This document shows positions 1 to 9,708 of a DNA stretch of 56,083 bases, piece by piece. The translations under genes were made by a program, and so were the position numbers. Where the stretch lies: contig JAMFSK010000047.1 in assembly GCA_026225235.1 (NCBI GenBank), forward strand, positions 1-56,083, in the 5' to 3' direction. Source of the DNA: Burkholderiales bacterium. Lineage in GTDB: Bacteria > Pseudomonadota > Gammaproteobacteria > Burkholderiales > Burkholderiaceae. The notes under the pieces are model-generated. The model ran no database searches, had not been told where the DNA came from, and saw nothing but the letters and a program-made list of their open reading frames with translations. Position 1 is the first letter of the stretch; each line of letters begins with the position of its first letter.

Positions 1-117
1 AGCGGATATGGAGTTGGCCCGTTTCGGGCGGGTCGTTGAGATTAAGCAAGAGCGGCTAGGCGCGATGTTGCGGCTATGAGCGACCATAACGCAAGTCGCA
101 CGATCCAAATCTAGACC

Positions 118-990
118 ATGCAAACTCACGTTGATGCCACTCGCAGTTACACGAAACGCTTCGATGCCGTACTCGCGTACATCGAGATGAACATCGAGGG
201 CGACCTGTCGGTCGAAGCACTAAGTGGCATCGCGAACTTCTCGAAGTTCCATTTTCATCGACAGTTTGCCGCGTATGTCGGAATGCCAGTCGCACGCTTC
301 GTGCAGCTAATGCGCTTGCGCAAGGCTGCACACCGCCTTGCTTCACGTGGGTTCTGTTCGGTGCTCGATGCCGCGTTCGACGCGGGCTTCGACAGCCCCG
401 AAGCCTTCAGTCGGGCGTTCAAGCGTGCGTTTGGTATGGCACCGAGTTCATTTCGACAGCAGCCGAATTGGCAGATCTGGAGCGCGACTTTTGTCGTCCC
501 TTATCTTTTGAGGAAACTCACTATGCAAGTACAAATTTCCGATTTTTCTGAAACTCGCGTCGCCGTATTTGAGCACTGCGGATCACCTGGGCTCGTCAGC
601 GAGAGCGTGCGGAAGTTCATTGAGTGGCGGAAACAGAGTGGGCAGTCTCCGATTGCGTCGAGCAAAACTTTTGGTATCCCGCGCAATAACCCGGACACGA
701 CACCGGCAGATGCATTTCGTTTCGACATCTGCGGAGAAATTGACGAACCGGTGGCGTCGAACACCTACGGTATCCGCGAACTCGTCATTCCGGGCGGTCG
801 ATGCGCAGTGGTTCGGCATACCGGATCGCCCGACCACATCGGCGAGACAGTCTATCCGATCTATCGTGACTGGCTTCCCGGAAGCGGGGAAGAACTTCGG
901 GACCATCCACTGTTCTTTCATTACCTGAGCGTCTTTCCGGAAACGCCGCAGGACCAATGGCAAACCGATATCTACATTCCCCTCGTGTGA
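118..990 (+). CDS. AraC-family regulator with GyrI-like effector domain
   Basis: The 290-residue protein has an N-terminal AraC/XylS-type double helix-turn-helix (about residues 10-110, including the typical 'DAAFDAGFDSPEAFSRAFKR' stretch) and a C-terminal GyrI-like/SOUL-type ligand domain (about 138-290, ending in 'DIYIPLV', typical of that domain). This is the Rob/SbmC-like arrangement, in which the GyrI-like domain senses small, often cationic or hydrophobic, compounds; the ligand cannot be told here. No strong ribosome-binding site precedes the ATG, so the start is the least certain part. It stands alone, with no obvious co-transcribed target gene. Confidence 0.9.
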   Translation: MQTHVDATRSYTKRFDAVLAYIEMNIEGDLSVEALSGIANFSKFHFHRQFAAYVGMPVARFVQLMRLRKAAHRLASRGFCSVLDAAFDAGFDSPEAFSRAFKRAFGMAPSSFRQQPNWQIWSATFVVPYLLRKLTMQVQISDFSETRVAVFEHCGSPGLVSESVRKFIEWRKQSGQSPIASSKTFGIPRNNPDTTPADAFRFDICGEIDEPVASNTYGIRELVIPGGRCAVVRHTGSPDHIGETVYPIYRDWLPGSGEELRDHPLFFHYLSVFPETPQDQWQTDIYIPLV

Positions 991-1214
991 CAGGGAAGAG
1001 AAATCCGTTGCGAGAAAGGCGGTGTACACACTCACGTACGGTCTATGGCTCAACTTGACGCAGCCAACAGCGAGCGTGGAGGGTCGAGAAACGTCCGCTT
1101 CCGAGCAACCTCGAGTGACCATCTATAGTGGGTCTGAGCTGAGCCGCTCATCGTCGGACCGGAGGTAACTAGGCGGGTGTACAGTGCGAATTCACGGATA
1201 CCGTTTTCCACAGC

Positions 1215-2186
1215 ATGTCCCAAACTTCGACGGGCAGAGCCAAGCTCGTTCCTTTTGAACAAGACACCGTAAAGATCGAAGATCTATTCGATCTTTACAG
1301 GACTTCGCTCTTCGATCACATCGATCAGAGCTTCGGCTGGAACGAAGACTTCCAACGACGGAGATTCCGGGCGTCGTACGATCCCTCGAAAATCTCGCTG
1401 ATTAAAGCTGGCATTGAGAATGCTGGTTCCCGTTCTCGCAACGACTGGGAAGAGACTAGCGACATCGATGTGATAGCTTTCCGCGACACGGACAGCACAG
1501 AGCGGGTGGCGAAGCGTTGGAATGGCGTTTTTCTTGACTTATTCATACACCCGACGGATGAGAAGGCCGATCCTAGTTGGGTCAGAATCCAAGGTGGTCG
1601 GGTACTTTTCCAAAGGGACCGTTTTGGGGACCGGGTGCTTTGCACCGCAAAAACGCTCTTCGAAGCTGGCCCGGAGCCAGTATCTACCGATGAGCTGCTT
1701 GTACGAAAGGTAACCACCATGGATAAGTTTGAGATCTGTCGACTAGGTATGTATCGGTTGAGTCAGGCTGGTGCATATCGACTGCCGGGCTATCTCATCG
1801 TAGACACCGCGATGGACGTAGTACGCTTTGCGGAAATCCCTCCGGAAGAGCGAGCAAATCTGATCACAATTTTTCAAATTGCTGAGGAGTTGCTCATCCG
1901 GTTGCTAGGTGCCGAGCGCGTCTACACGCTGCGCTTTGGTGAATCGGTCAATGCGCTCCACTTCCATGTCGTACCGCGCACAAGAGAAGTTGCGCTGGCT
2001 TGCGGACAGACGTCTGAACCGCTCAACGGCGCAAAGGTCGTCGAGTGGATTTGGGAGAATCACGTCCGTCTGGGGTACACGGACGCCGACATATGCAATT
2101 TTTCGATGCAAGCCAGGCAAAGCGCTCAGCTATGTGTGTCACCAGGTTCTTCAGCATTGCCGGCAATGCCTTTTGCGGCCCCATAG
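1215..2186 (+). CDS. mosaic ORF: GNAT-like start, nucleotidyltransferase-like middle, HIT-like end
   Basis: This 323-residue frame is uninterrupted but looks like three protein families joined together. Residues about 15-60 resemble a GNAT acetyltransferase ('HIDQSFGWNEDFQRRRF'). Residues about 61-170 resemble a MNT/pol-beta-type nucleotidyltransferase, with GSRSR followed by SDIDV as the G-S...D-x-D metal-binding motif. Residues about 175-300 resemble a HIT-like domain ('ALHFHVVPRT', with the first of the three histidines replaced). None of the three pieces is full length. It could be a real fusion, but given the many broken genes nearby an in-frame deletion scar is at least as likely. The last 25 residues look random. 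Function is not assigned. Confidence 0.6.
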   Translation: MSQTSTGRAKLVPFEQDTVKIEDLFDLYRTSLFDHIDQSFGWNEDFQRRRFRASYDPSKISLIKAGIENAGSRSRNDWEETSDIDVIAFRDTDSTERVAKRWNGVFLDLFIHPTDEKADPSWVRIQGGRVLFQRDRFGDRVLCTAKTLFEAGPEPVSTDELLVRKVTTMDKFEICRLGMYRLSQAGAYRLPGYLIVDTAMDVVRFAEIPPEERANLITIFQIAEELLIRLLGAERVYTLRFGESVNALHFHVVPRTREVALACGQTSEPLNGAKVVEWIWENHVRLGYTDADICNFSMQARQSAQLCVSPGSSALPAMPFAAP

Positions 2187-2718
2187 GATATGTGTCTCCG
2201 TTCCGCCTCCCGAAAGAAGGATGCCCGGTTTGTCGCGTATATCGGATATTGATATTTGATCGGCCTGGGACCGCTTCGGGTCGACAGGAGGCTGTCGCCA
2301 TTCGTCCGAGTGCGGCCTTTTTCGGCATTTCCGCGGGCTCATGGGCGTCACCTCTGCCTTGAAAGCGGGCGGCGAAAATCGGCTTCGCGCGAGAGTCAGG
2401 TGCCGGAACTGGTTTCTTCTTAGGGGGTGCGATAGCCTGTGCTTTGCCAGCGCGCGTTCAATAAGTTCCTGCGGGCCAATGTTGCCGTAGGCGCACCTGA
2501 ACCCGCAAGGCTAGAGCCAACAGAATTCGGCTTAACTGGATTCGATTTGTTCCACTGATTCATCGGATCGTCTTGTTCACCAATCCATGCCGCGATCGAG
2601 TGCTTCGAGCTTCTCGTTCCGTATGTTCTTTATCAAAGTCGCGATGCTCGCCTTTGACGCTGGATCGTTCAAGCGATTTTTGTCTGCCATGTTCGCGGTC
2701 ATCAACAAAGAGGGATAC
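2187..2718. other. intergenic stretch, possible MFS transporter remnant
   Basis: No intact gene is visible. On the plus strand around 2290-2450 the frames give 'AAFFGISAGSWASPLP' and, after a stop, 'GAGTGFFLGGAIA', which recall the first two membrane segments of a major facilitator transporter. The match is short and weak. The rest shows nothing recognisable. Confidence 0.3.
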
Positions 2719-3387
2719 ATGCGCCTTTCACGATCCGTGCTCGCACTTGCAAGTTCACTCGTTGCGTTTTCGCTTTCTATCGGCGCATTGGCGCAGACCA
2801 GGAATTCATTGACAGATATCGCCGGACATTCAGTTGGCGCAATCGCACCGATTTTTAGTCAGCTCGTCTACTTCCATACCCCGACCCACTTCGTCTCGGT
2901 ATTTGAAGACACGCATGGCGACAGCTATATCCAAGAGTGGGTTTTGCCAGGCGAGAGCGTTTCGAACTGGACACAGATGCTGACGGTGACTGGGGCACGA
3001 GATGTCAGTACAAAGCATCCCGACGCTACTCCAAAAGCATTCGCAAGCGGCATCGCGGGCGGGTTTCAACGCGCCTGTCCGACATCCTTCGTCGCGAAGG
3101 GAATCTACGAGGGCCAGCTGAACGCCCTGGACACCTTCATCATGGTTGTCAGTTGCGGCAATGCAGCGGCGAGTGCCGGACATAGCGAGACAGCTGTGAT
3201 TGCCGTGGTCAAAGGCGAGAAGGATTTTTATACTTTGCAATGGTCTCAGCGAGGCAATGCAACGCCAGCCCCACTGGACATCGACGTGAACATGTGGGCC
3301 GGACGAATGAAAGCCCTCATGCCTTTGAAGCTGTGCTCGATCGTGCCCGGAGAACAAGCGCCATACCCGAGTTGCGTCGGAAACTAA
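2719..3387 (+). CDS. secreted protein of unknown function
   Basis: A 222-residue protein. The ATG at 2719 is chosen over an upstream in-frame ATG (2587) because it follows an AAAGAGG ribosome-binding site and opens a clean Sec signal peptide: MRLS, a hydrophobic run, then cleavage after ALA in 'IGALAQ'. The mature part is soluble-looking with four cysteines, which could form disulfides in the periplasm. I do not recognise the family. The gene is isolated, convergent with the SDR gene at 3421-4212. Confidence 0.7.
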   Translation: MRLSRSVLALASSLVAFSLSIGALAQTRNSLTDIAGHSVGAIAPIFSQLVYFHTPTHFVSVFEDTHGDSYIQEWVLPGESVSNWTQMLTVTGARDVSTKHPDATPKAFASGIAGGFQRACPTSFVAKGIYEGQLNALDTFIMVVSCGNAAASAGHSETAVIAVVKGEKDFYTLQWSQRGNATPAPLDIDVNMWAGRMKALMPLKLCSIVPGEQAPYPSCVGN

Positions 3388-3420
3388 GGAGGGAGAAGTC
3401 CCCGAGGCACTCGGTTAGGC

Positions 3421-4212
3421 CTAAAGGTACTCAACGTTTCCATCAACACTGATGGCCTGCCCGGAAATGTTTTGCCCTGCCGGTGAGGCAAGGAACAGGG
3501 CCGTGGCGGCTATGTCATCAACCGTCACCATGCGACGCAAGGAAATCTTGCGCAAGTACTCCTCGCGCATGGTCTCAAACGACACGCCAGTCGATTCCGC
3601 GCGCGCGGCGATAACCCGGTCCATTCGCTCACCCTCCACGACCCCGGGCAATATCGCATTCACGCGGATGTTGCTCGGTCCAAGCTCGATGGCGAGCGAC
3701 TTGACCAGCCCGACGATCGCCCATTTGGTCGAAGAGTACGGGGTACGGAACGCGTAGCCAAGTCGTCCCGCGACCGAAGATATCGCGATGATGGTGGCGC
3801 AATCCGATGTCTCTTTGAGAATCGGAACAGCCTTGCGTAGAAAGTAGTATTGGCTGTTCAGGTTCGTCGACATCGTGCGCTCCCACTCTTCAGGGGCGAT
3901 GTTCTCGACCTCGCCTGTAGGCCCCGCAATACCTGCATTGTTGATGAGAACATCGATGCCGCCGAGCTTGGCACGCGCGTCATCGACCACTCGATCAACT
4001 TGCTCGCGAACAGCCACGTCCGCCACGCCCGTATGAAGCGTTGGGTTCTGCTCGCGCAACTTTTCAAGTGCCGAGGGAACGACATCGCACACGTAGACAT
4101 TCGCTCCAGCCTCCAGAAAGGCCTCGGCCATTGCGGCACCAATTCCCGCACCGGCACCAGAAATCAGTACACGCAGTCCTGGTCTGGGTTTGAGCAGCTC
4201 AATCGTTCTCAT
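3421..4212 (-). CDS. short-chain dehydrogenase/reductase (SDR), last gene of BKACE cluster
   Basis: A 263-residue classical SDR. The Rossmann motif SGAGAGIG lies at residues 18-25, NNAG at 91-94, the catalytic serine in ISSVAG (about 145-146) and the YSSTK pair at Y159/K163. The C-terminal 'SGQAISVDGN' is typical of sugar, hydroxy acid or cyclic alcohol oxidoreductases. It is the last of four minus-strand genes (BKACE, MFS, SDR, SDR), with a 163-bp gap to the preceding SDR. By context it probably oxidises a hydroxyl on the pathway substrate; the substrate is unknown. Confidence 0.85.
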   Translation of the reverse strand: MRTIELLKPRPGLRVLISGAGAGIGAAMAEAFLEAGANVYVCDVVPSALEKLREQNPTLHTGVADVAVREQVDRVVDDARAKLGGIDVLINNAGIAGPTGEVENIAPEEWERTMSTNLNSQYYFLRKAVPILKETSDCATIIAISSVAGRLGYAFRTPYSSTKWAIVGLVKSLAIELGPSNIRVNAILPGVVEGERMDRVIAARAESTGVSFETMREEYLRKISLRRMVTVDDIAATALFLASPAGQNISGQAISVDGNVEYL

Positions 4213-4375
4213 GCATCACACCATAAAGGCTAGTCAAATAAAAAAGTTCTGTCGGCCGGCTCATCCGTGAATCATCGGTAGACGCGCGACGAGGAATTCA
4301 AAGAACGGGGAGCTGCGCGACGCGGGTGGCACGATGCAACGGCACTCCCGGCGTCGGGCCATCGTTCCGATGACG

Positions 4376-5116
4376 CTAGAGCGTCATCCCTCCCGACGCC
4401 TCGATGACCGCGCCATTGATGTAGCTCGCTTCATCGCTCGCCAGGAACGCATAGATGTTTGCGATTTCTTCCGGCTTACCGAGGCGACGCAGCGGGACCT
4501 GGCTCCGCATCTTTTCGAGTACTTCCTCCGGTACCGTCGACAGGATCGGCGTGTCGATGAAGCCGGGGGCAATCGCATTCACTCGAATCCCTTTCGGACC
4601 CAGTTCGCGGCTCCAGGTCTTCGTAAATCCGATAACGCCGAACTTCGCCGCAGCATAGTTCGTCTGACCATAGTTGCCGTAGATTCCAACCACCGAACTC
4701 GCGTTGAGAATGACACCGGACTCTTGATTGATCATGCAATCCACGACGGCCTGGGCCGCGTGAAAAACACCGCGGAGATTCACGTCGATGACGTCGTCGA
4801 ATTGTTGCAGCGTCATTTTCTGAAGCCGGGCATCACGGGTGATGCCCGCGTTGTTCACGAGAATGTCGATGCGCTGAAACTGCTTCAGCACACTGGCGAC
4901 CATGTCCGTCACCGCGTCACGATTCGCGACATCGATAACGAAACCGACGGCGGCGCTTCCCGCCTCGCGGCAAGCATCAACGACGGAGGTCACTGCCTCG
5001 GCATTCAGGTCACAGACGGCAACCAAAGCGCCTTCGCGTGCAAACTTGAGCGCCGTCGCAGCACCAATTCCTTGGCCAGCTCCCGTGATGATTGCCACTT
5101 TACCGTCTAGTCTCAT
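4376..5116 (-). CDS. SDR oxidoreductase, FabG/PhaB-like
   Basis: A 246-residue classical SDR with TGAGQGIG (11-18), NNAG (88-91), the active-site serine at about 140-141 and YAAAK (Y154/K158). The string '[11 protein letters not shown]' right after NNAG is characteristic of 3-oxoacyl reductases of the FabG/PhaB type, which interconvert 3-hydroxy and 3-keto acyl groups. Directly downstream of the MFS gene (about 70 bp) and in the same orientation as the BKACE gene, it is a good candidate to make the 3-keto acid that BKACE cleaves. That role is inferred from context. Confidence 0.88.
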   Translation of the reverse strand: MRLDGKVAIITGAGQGIGAATALKFAREGALVAVCDLNAEAVTSVVDACREAGSAAVGFVIDVANRDAVTDMVASVLKQFQRIDILVNNAGITRDARLQKMTLQQFDDVIDVNLRGVFHAAQAVVDCMINQESGVILNASSVVGIYGNYGQTNYAAAKFGVIGFTKTWSRELGPKGIRVNAIAPGFIDTPILSTVPEEVLEKMRSQVPLRRLGKPEEIANIYAFLASDEASYINGAVIEASGGMTL

Positions 5117-5186
5117 TACCCTTACACCTTGATGATTATTGAATGTGTATTGAGCGCATCGACGCCACTCGCCGACGCGCTCAGGT

Positions 5187-6527
5187 TCACGTATGAAGGA
5201 CGGAGCTCCCCGTCGCTACAGGGCGGTCGGCAGATCGAATGGCCTTAGCCAGAAGCGGCACCAGGCACAAGCCAATGACAGAAGCCACCACGACCACGTT
5301 GAAGCCCGAGTCGCTCCGGCCTGTCACTGTTTCAGCTAGGCCAAACAGATACGGTCCAACAAAGCCGCCCAAGAGGCCCACTGTGTTGATGAAGGCCAGC
5401 CCGGCGGCAGCTTGAATCCCTTGGAGGCGCTTCATGGCGACGGCCCAATACGACGGCAGTACGCCGCCGGCGAAGAACCCGGTCACAGCGAGCAAGACGA
5501 GTTGCACATGCTGACTGCTCGACCCAATGAAGGCAAAGGCACAGACCACCAAACCCGCAGTCAAGATTCCAAGGAATGTACAGTCGCTTGTTATGCGCCG
5601 ATGAATGCGTGGCAGTATTAGGACGCCTAGGAGGAAGCCGATGCCAACGCTGCTCGACAGTACGCCGACGAGCAGGGGCGACTTCACGTGCATCTGGGCA
5701 ACGATAGAGGGTGTGAAAAAATAGAGCCCGACGAAAGCGACCTGATTCAGGAAGTAAATCAGGCTGATAAGAATCGTGGTCGGCCGCTTGACCGCAGCAA
5801 TCCAGTCGGGGGAAAAGAGCTCCGTATGGCCGCGTGGATCGATGACCGCGTGCTTTTCGAGCGTCTGGGCCTCCTCCTGGGACAGCCACTTTGCATTGGT
5901 CGGCCGGTCAGGAAGCACAAAGTACAACACGATTCCGAACAGGATAGTCGGTATACCTTCTAGCAGGAACATCCATTGCCAGCCGCGCAAGCCACCCAGG
6001 CCACCGAGCTGCATCAGGGCTGCACCGAGGGGGGTCCCAATGCTGAGCGCGACAGCCGGTGCCGTATAAATCCAGCCCACCACAATGGCGCGGTCTTTAG
6101 GCGCAAACCAGAGGGTGACCATATACATCAACGCCGGGAAGAGACCTGCTTCAGCGACGCCGAGAAGGACTCGAATCGCGTAGAAAGACCATACCCCCTG
6201 CACGAACATCATCGTCGTGGACAACACGCCCCACGTCACGGCAATTCTCGCTATCCAGCGACGGGGCCCGAATCGATGAGCGGCCAGATTACTGGGTACT
6301 TCGAGCAGTGCGTAGCCGATAAAGAATATGCCTGCGCCAAGACCGTATGCGGCTGCACTGATGCCCAGGTCGGCCGCCAGGTGGAGCTTGGCCAGTGCGA
6401 CGTTGGTACGGTCGATGAACGACAAAAAGTAGATGGCAACCATAAGCGGAATGAGCCTTAGCATCGCCTTGCGAGTCGCAAGCCGATGTGCCTCTCCCAA
6501 ACTACGGTCTGCAGTGATGGTAGTCAT
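5187..6527 (-). CDS. MFS transporter, anion:cation symporter (ACS) family
   Basis: A 446-residue protein with about 12 hydrophobic segments. The N-terminal half has '[16 protein letters not shown]' and '[20 protein letters not shown]', the hallmarks of the ACS family, which imports organic anions such as phthalate, tartrate, galactarate or hydroxyphenylacetate. It lies between the BKACE gene and two SDR genes on the same strand, so it is likely the uptake system for that pathway's substrate, probably a carboxylate. Confidence 0.9.
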   Translation of the reverse strand: MTTITADRSLGEAHRLATRKAMLRLIPLMVAIYFLSFIDRTNVALAKLHLAADLGISAAAYGLGAGIFFIGYALLEVPSNLAAHRFGPRRWIARIAVTWGVLSTTMMFVQGVWSFYAIRVLLGVAEAGLFPALMYMVTLWFAPKDRAIVVGWIYTAPAVALSIGTPLGAALMQLGGLGGLRGWQWMFLLEGIPTILFGIVLYFVLPDRPTNAKWLSQEEAQTLEKHAVIDPRGHTELFSPDWIAAVKRPTTILISLIYFLNQVAFVGLYFFTPSIVAQMHVKSPLLVGVLSSSVGIGFLLGVLILPRIHRRITSDCTFLGILTAGLVVCAFAFIGSSSQHVQLVLLAVTGFFAGGVLPSYWAVAMKRLQGIQAAAGLAFINTVGLLGGFVGPYLFGLAETVTGRSDSGFNVVVVASVIGLCLVPLLAKAIRSADRPVATGSSVLHT

Positions 6528-6642
6528 GTTGTCTCCTTACGTACCGGCGATTTTTTTTATGAGTGGCACGAGAGATGTCCTCGTCGTGCCTTGTCGCAGG
6601 AACAGGTCAATATATAAACGGCGTCACGCCTGAGTGTCGTCC

Positions 6643-7581
6643 CTATAGTGAGACGTTGGCGCGTCCCTTCAATCCAAGCATTTCTCTCGCATCTGCGGGT
6701 GTTGCAATCTCATAGGAGAGCTCCTCGAGAATTCGTCGAATCTTGCGGACCTGCTCGGCATTGCTCTTGGCTTTCACACCCTTGGACAGATAGACGCTGT
6801 CTTCAAGGCCGACGCGTACGTTGCCGCCAAAAATTGCGCCCATCGTCACCAAGGGCATTTGGTGACGACCCGCCGCAAGAATCGAAAAGTGGTAGTTCTC
6901 ACGCCCGAACAAGCGGTCAGCCGTCGAGCGCATGACAGAAACGTTCTCTGGGTCCGCGCCGATTCCACCGAGAATCCCGAACACCGACTGGATAAAGAAA
7001 GGGGGCTTGATAAGCCCCTTGTCGATGAAGTGAGCGAGGCTGTACAGGTGGCCGAGGTCGTAGCACTCGAATTCGAAACGCGTCCCGTAGTCACGGAATT
7101 CGGTCAGGATGTTTTTGATATCGCGGAAGGTGTTCCGGAAGATCATGTCTTCCATGCCTTCCAGATAATCCTTTTCCCAATCGAAGCGCCACGACTGCAT
7201 CTTCTCCGCGAGGGGGTGCAGGGAGAAGTTCATGGAGCCCATGTTCAGCGAGCACATCTCCGGCTTTGCAACACGGGCATAGGCAAGACGTTCGTCGAGC
7301 GTCATCCGTGTGCTGCCACCCGTCGAGATGTTGATGATCGCATCGGTTTCTTGTGCAATGGCCGGAACGAATTGGCGGAAAACATCTGGCGACGGAGTGG
7401 GTCGGCCATCCTCAGGGTTGCGCGCATGCAAGTGAAGAATGGCGGCCCCGGCTTCGGCAGCTTCAAGCGCTTGCGTCTTGATTTCCGCAGGTGTTATCGG
7501 GAGGTACTCCGACATCGACGGCACGTGAGCCGACCCTGTGACTGCGCACGAAATGATGACCCTTCGGGTTGTGTTGCTCAT
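6643..7581 (-). CDS. beta-keto acid cleavage enzyme (BKACE, DUF849 family)
   Basis: This 312-residue protein spans the whole family. BKACE enzymes use a divalent metal (usually zinc) in a TIM barrel to condense a 3-keto acid with acetyl-CoA, giving acetoacetate and a new acyl-CoA. The metal-binding H-x-H is seen as 'HLHARNPEDGRP' (H50, H52), with 'INISTGG' and 'SVFGILGGIGADPE' as further family blocks. It is the first gene of the cluster, divergent from the AraC-type gene at 7730. Known members act on 3-keto-5-aminohexanoate, dehydrocarnitine and several others. The lysine-fermentation genes that go with kce are absent, so substrate is left open. Confidence 0.92.
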   Translation of the reverse strand: MSNTTRRVIISCAVTGSAHVPSMSEYLPITPAEIKTQALEAAEAGAAILHLHARNPEDGRPTPSPDVFRQFVPAIAQETDAIINISTGGSTRMTLDERLAYARVAKPEMCSLNMGSMNFSLHPLAEKMQSWRFDWEKDYLEGMEDMIFRNTFRDIKNILTEFRDYGTRFEFECYDLGHLYSLAHFIDKGLIKPPFFIQSVFGILGGIGADPENVSVMRSTADRLFGRENYHFSILAAGRHQMPLVTMGAIFGGNVRVGLEDSVYLSKGVKAKSNAEQVRKIRRILEELSYEIATPADAREMLGLKGRANVSL

Positions 7582-7687
7582 CGCTGAATCCTGTCTCCGA
7601 ATATTGTCGAGACGCCCGACCGCCGTACGGACGTGCTCTTGTGCTGTGGATAGTAGTGGGATACGCTGGGCTTTATAAGGTTATTTT

Positions 7688-7716
7688 CGGACATGAGAAT
7701 GTCCCTTACGGACATG
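7688..7716. promoter_or_regulatory. repeated CGGACATG boxes, candidate AraC operator
   Basis: CGGACATG occurs at 7688-7695 and again at 7709-7716, exactly 21 bp (two helical turns) apart in direct orientation. Between them ATGTCC (7699-7704) forms an inverted repeat with the first GGACAT. Direct repeats two turns apart are the usual AraC-family binding pattern. They lie between the divergent AraC and BKACE genes, just upstream of the AraC ribosome-binding site (GGAGGT, 7721-7726). Confidence 0.45.
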
Positions 7717-7729
7717 CTGCGGAGGTGCG

Positions 7730-8758
7730 ATGTCGTCGAAATATCCGCTGCTCAACGAGCACATCTATGCGCCCTACAAGATCGCAGCGTTGGTGGAAGT
7801 CCTCGCGGAGCAAGGCATCGCACCGGAGAAAAGCCTGAAGGGAAGTGGGATTGAGCCTGGCCAGATTTACGATGCGTCAGTGCTGACATCCGTCCGCCAG
7901 TACGCTGCCGTGTGCCGGAATGCGATTGAGCTTTCGAGTAATCCCGCGACACCTTTTAAGACTGGATCGCGGTTGCATCTCGCCGCGTACGGCATGTACG
8001 GGTATGCCCTGATGTCATGCCTTTCACTACGCGACTATTTCCGTCTCGGTGTGAAATACCATCGACTAGCGACGCCGACGCTCATCATTGAATGGACGGA
8101 ATATCCTGATCGGGCCGTCTGGACATTTCCAAACGCCTTTGCGTCGAACCCATCGCGTGAGGTTCAGCGCTTCTTGCTCGAACAGCAATATACGCAGCAC
8201 GTCACTCATCTACAGGACGTCGCAGGACATAGCTGTCCCCCGCTGTTGGCGCGCTTCTCTTACCCGCAGCCGGTTCATGCCAATATCTATTCTGAGTATC
8301 TTGGCTGTCCGTGCGAGTTCGGGGCAGAACAATGCGAGCTCATCTATGACAGCGCAATCCTCGAACAGAAACCTCAACTGGCGCATACACACTCTGCAGC
8401 GCTATTGCAGGAAACCTGTGACCGGTTGATTGGGCAAGCGAAGACTTCCGTCGGTGCATCCGGTGAGGTGTATCAGGTCTTGATGGGAAAACCCGGTGAA
8501 TTCCCGGACATGGAGACCGTCTCGGCAGCGTTGAAGATGACGAGCCGAACGCTCAGGCGGCGCCTCGAAGCGGAAGGAACGTCGTTCCTCGCCATTCTCG
8601 ACGATGTGCGCTGCTCGCTAGCGACCGAATACCTGAAGACCACGAAGATGACTACCGAGGACGTGGCGATGTTGCTGGGCTTTAGCGATACGGCGAACTT
8701 TCGTCGAGCGCTGAAACGCTGGACGGGAAAGGCTGCGACTGAAATTCGCGACCAGTGA
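7730..8758 (+). CDS. AraC-family regulator, OruR/ArgR-like
   Basis: A 342-residue protein with an N-terminal 'arabinose-binding domain of AraC' type region (about residues 20-215) and a C-terminal AraC double HTH (about 235-340: 'TSRTLRRRLEAEGTSF', 'VAMLLGFSDTANFRRALKRW'). This architecture is shared by OruR and other activators of amino acid, carnitine and aromatic catabolism. It is divergent from the BKACE-MFS-SDR-SDR cluster with 148 bp between starts, so it most likely activates that cluster in response to its substrate. Confidence 0.9.
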   Translation: MSSKYPLLNEHIYAPYKIAALVEVLAEQGIAPEKSLKGSGIEPGQIYDASVLTSVRQYAAVCRNAIELSSNPATPFKTGSRLHLAAYGMYGYALMSCLSLRDYFRLGVKYHRLATPTLIIEWTEYPDRAVWTFPNAFASNPSREVQRFLLEQQYTQHVTHLQDVAGHSCPPLLARFSYPQPVHANIYSEYLGCPCEFGAEQCELIYDSAILEQKPQLAHTHSAALLQETCDRLIGQAKTSVGASGEVYQVLMGKPGEFPDMETVSAALKMTSRTLRRRLEAEGTSFLAILDDVRCSLATEYLKTTKMTTEDVAMLLGFSDTANFRRALKRWTGKAATEIRDQ

Positions 8759-8780
8759 AGCCCGCGTCCCCTTTCCCCCA

Positions 8781-9704
8781 TCAACGTCCCAGGTCGGCGC
8801 GCGGCACATACGGTATTCGCTCCTCCTCGTACAACCTATAGATGAGTTCGAGCAGTTCTCGAATATCTCGCGACTCGTCAAGTGCGCGCATGCTCATGAT
8901 GATGGGCGACACCAGCGTTGGGTCGTCCAGCTCCTTGTAGCTCACATCCCCTCTCTTGAGACCATGCACGCTGCTCGGGACGACCGAGATCCCTTCGCCC
9001 GCGGCGACAAGACCTAAAGCAATCTGCAACTCGCGCACTTCATAAATCTGGCGGGGCTTGAGAGCACGATCGTGGAAGGCTGCGAGAACCTGGTCTGCGT
9101 AACTGGGGCGCGGTGTCTTCGGGAAGATGATCAGCGTTTCGCCGACAAGGTCGCGCAGTGCCAAGACGGGTTTGAGAAGCGAGAGCGGGTGGCCCACGGG
9201 ACAGGCGACAATCATCTTCTCCTCACGAAGAATCACCCTGCGGATGTTCGCGTCTTCATGTCGGATGCGGCCAAAACCCACATCGATGTGACCATCCTTG
9301 AGTGCCCTTATCTGGTCCATGGTGGACATCTCGTGAAGGCTGAGCTCGACGGTTGTGTTCTCGTCGCGAAACCGCCGAATGATTTTTGGCAGCATCCCGT
9401 ACAACGTCGAACCCACATAACCCACGGCGAGACTGCGCTCAATATTTCCCACGCGCCTCGTCATGGATTCGAGGTCGGCTGTCTGAGCGAGCAACTGCAC
9501 GGCATGGGAATAGAAGAACTTACCCGTCTCGGTCAGCTTCAACTGGCGTGAGTTGCGCTCGAAAAGCTGTACCCCGAGAAGTTGCTCGAGTTGCTGAATT
9601 TGACGGCTCAGAGGCGGTTGAGCGATGTGCAGGCGCTGAGCTGCTCGCGTGAAGCTAAGCTCCTCGGCGACCGCCACAAAATATCTGAGATGCCGCATCT
9701 CCAT
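8781..9704 (-). CDS. benM: LysR-type regulator, BenM/CatM-like
   Basis: A 307-residue LysR-type regulator. The HTH is at the N-terminus ('[23 protein letters not shown]') and the effector-binding domain fills about residues 90-300. The sequence around the HTH and '[20 protein letters not shown]' is of the BenM/CatM/CatR type. Divergent from benA with 175 bp between starts, it probably activates benABCD with benzoate or cis,cis-muconate as co-inducer and represses itself. It ends 22 bp from the convergent AraC gene. The symbol rests on context and family resemblance. Confidence 0.85.
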   Translation of the reverse strand: MEMRHLRYFVAVAEELSFTRAAQRLHIAQPPLSRQIQQLEQLLGVQLFERNSRQLKLTETGKFFYSHAVQLLAQTADLESMTRRVGNIERSLAVGYVGSTLYGMLPKIIRRFRDENTTVELSLHEMSTMDQIRALKDGHIDVGFGRIRHEDANIRRVILREEKMIVACPVGHPLSLLKPVLALRDLVGETLIIFPKTPRPSYADQVLAAFHDRALKPRQIYEVRELQIALGLVAAGEGISVVPSSVHGLKRGDVSYKELDDPTLVSPIIMSMRALDESRDIRELLELIYRLYEEERIPYVPRADLGR

Positions 9705-9708
9705 ACCT

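Noticed and set aside
6643..7581. kce of lysine fermentation
   Set aside because: None of the partner genes (aminomutases, 3,5-diaminohexanoate dehydrogenase) is present. The neighbours are a transporter and SDRs.
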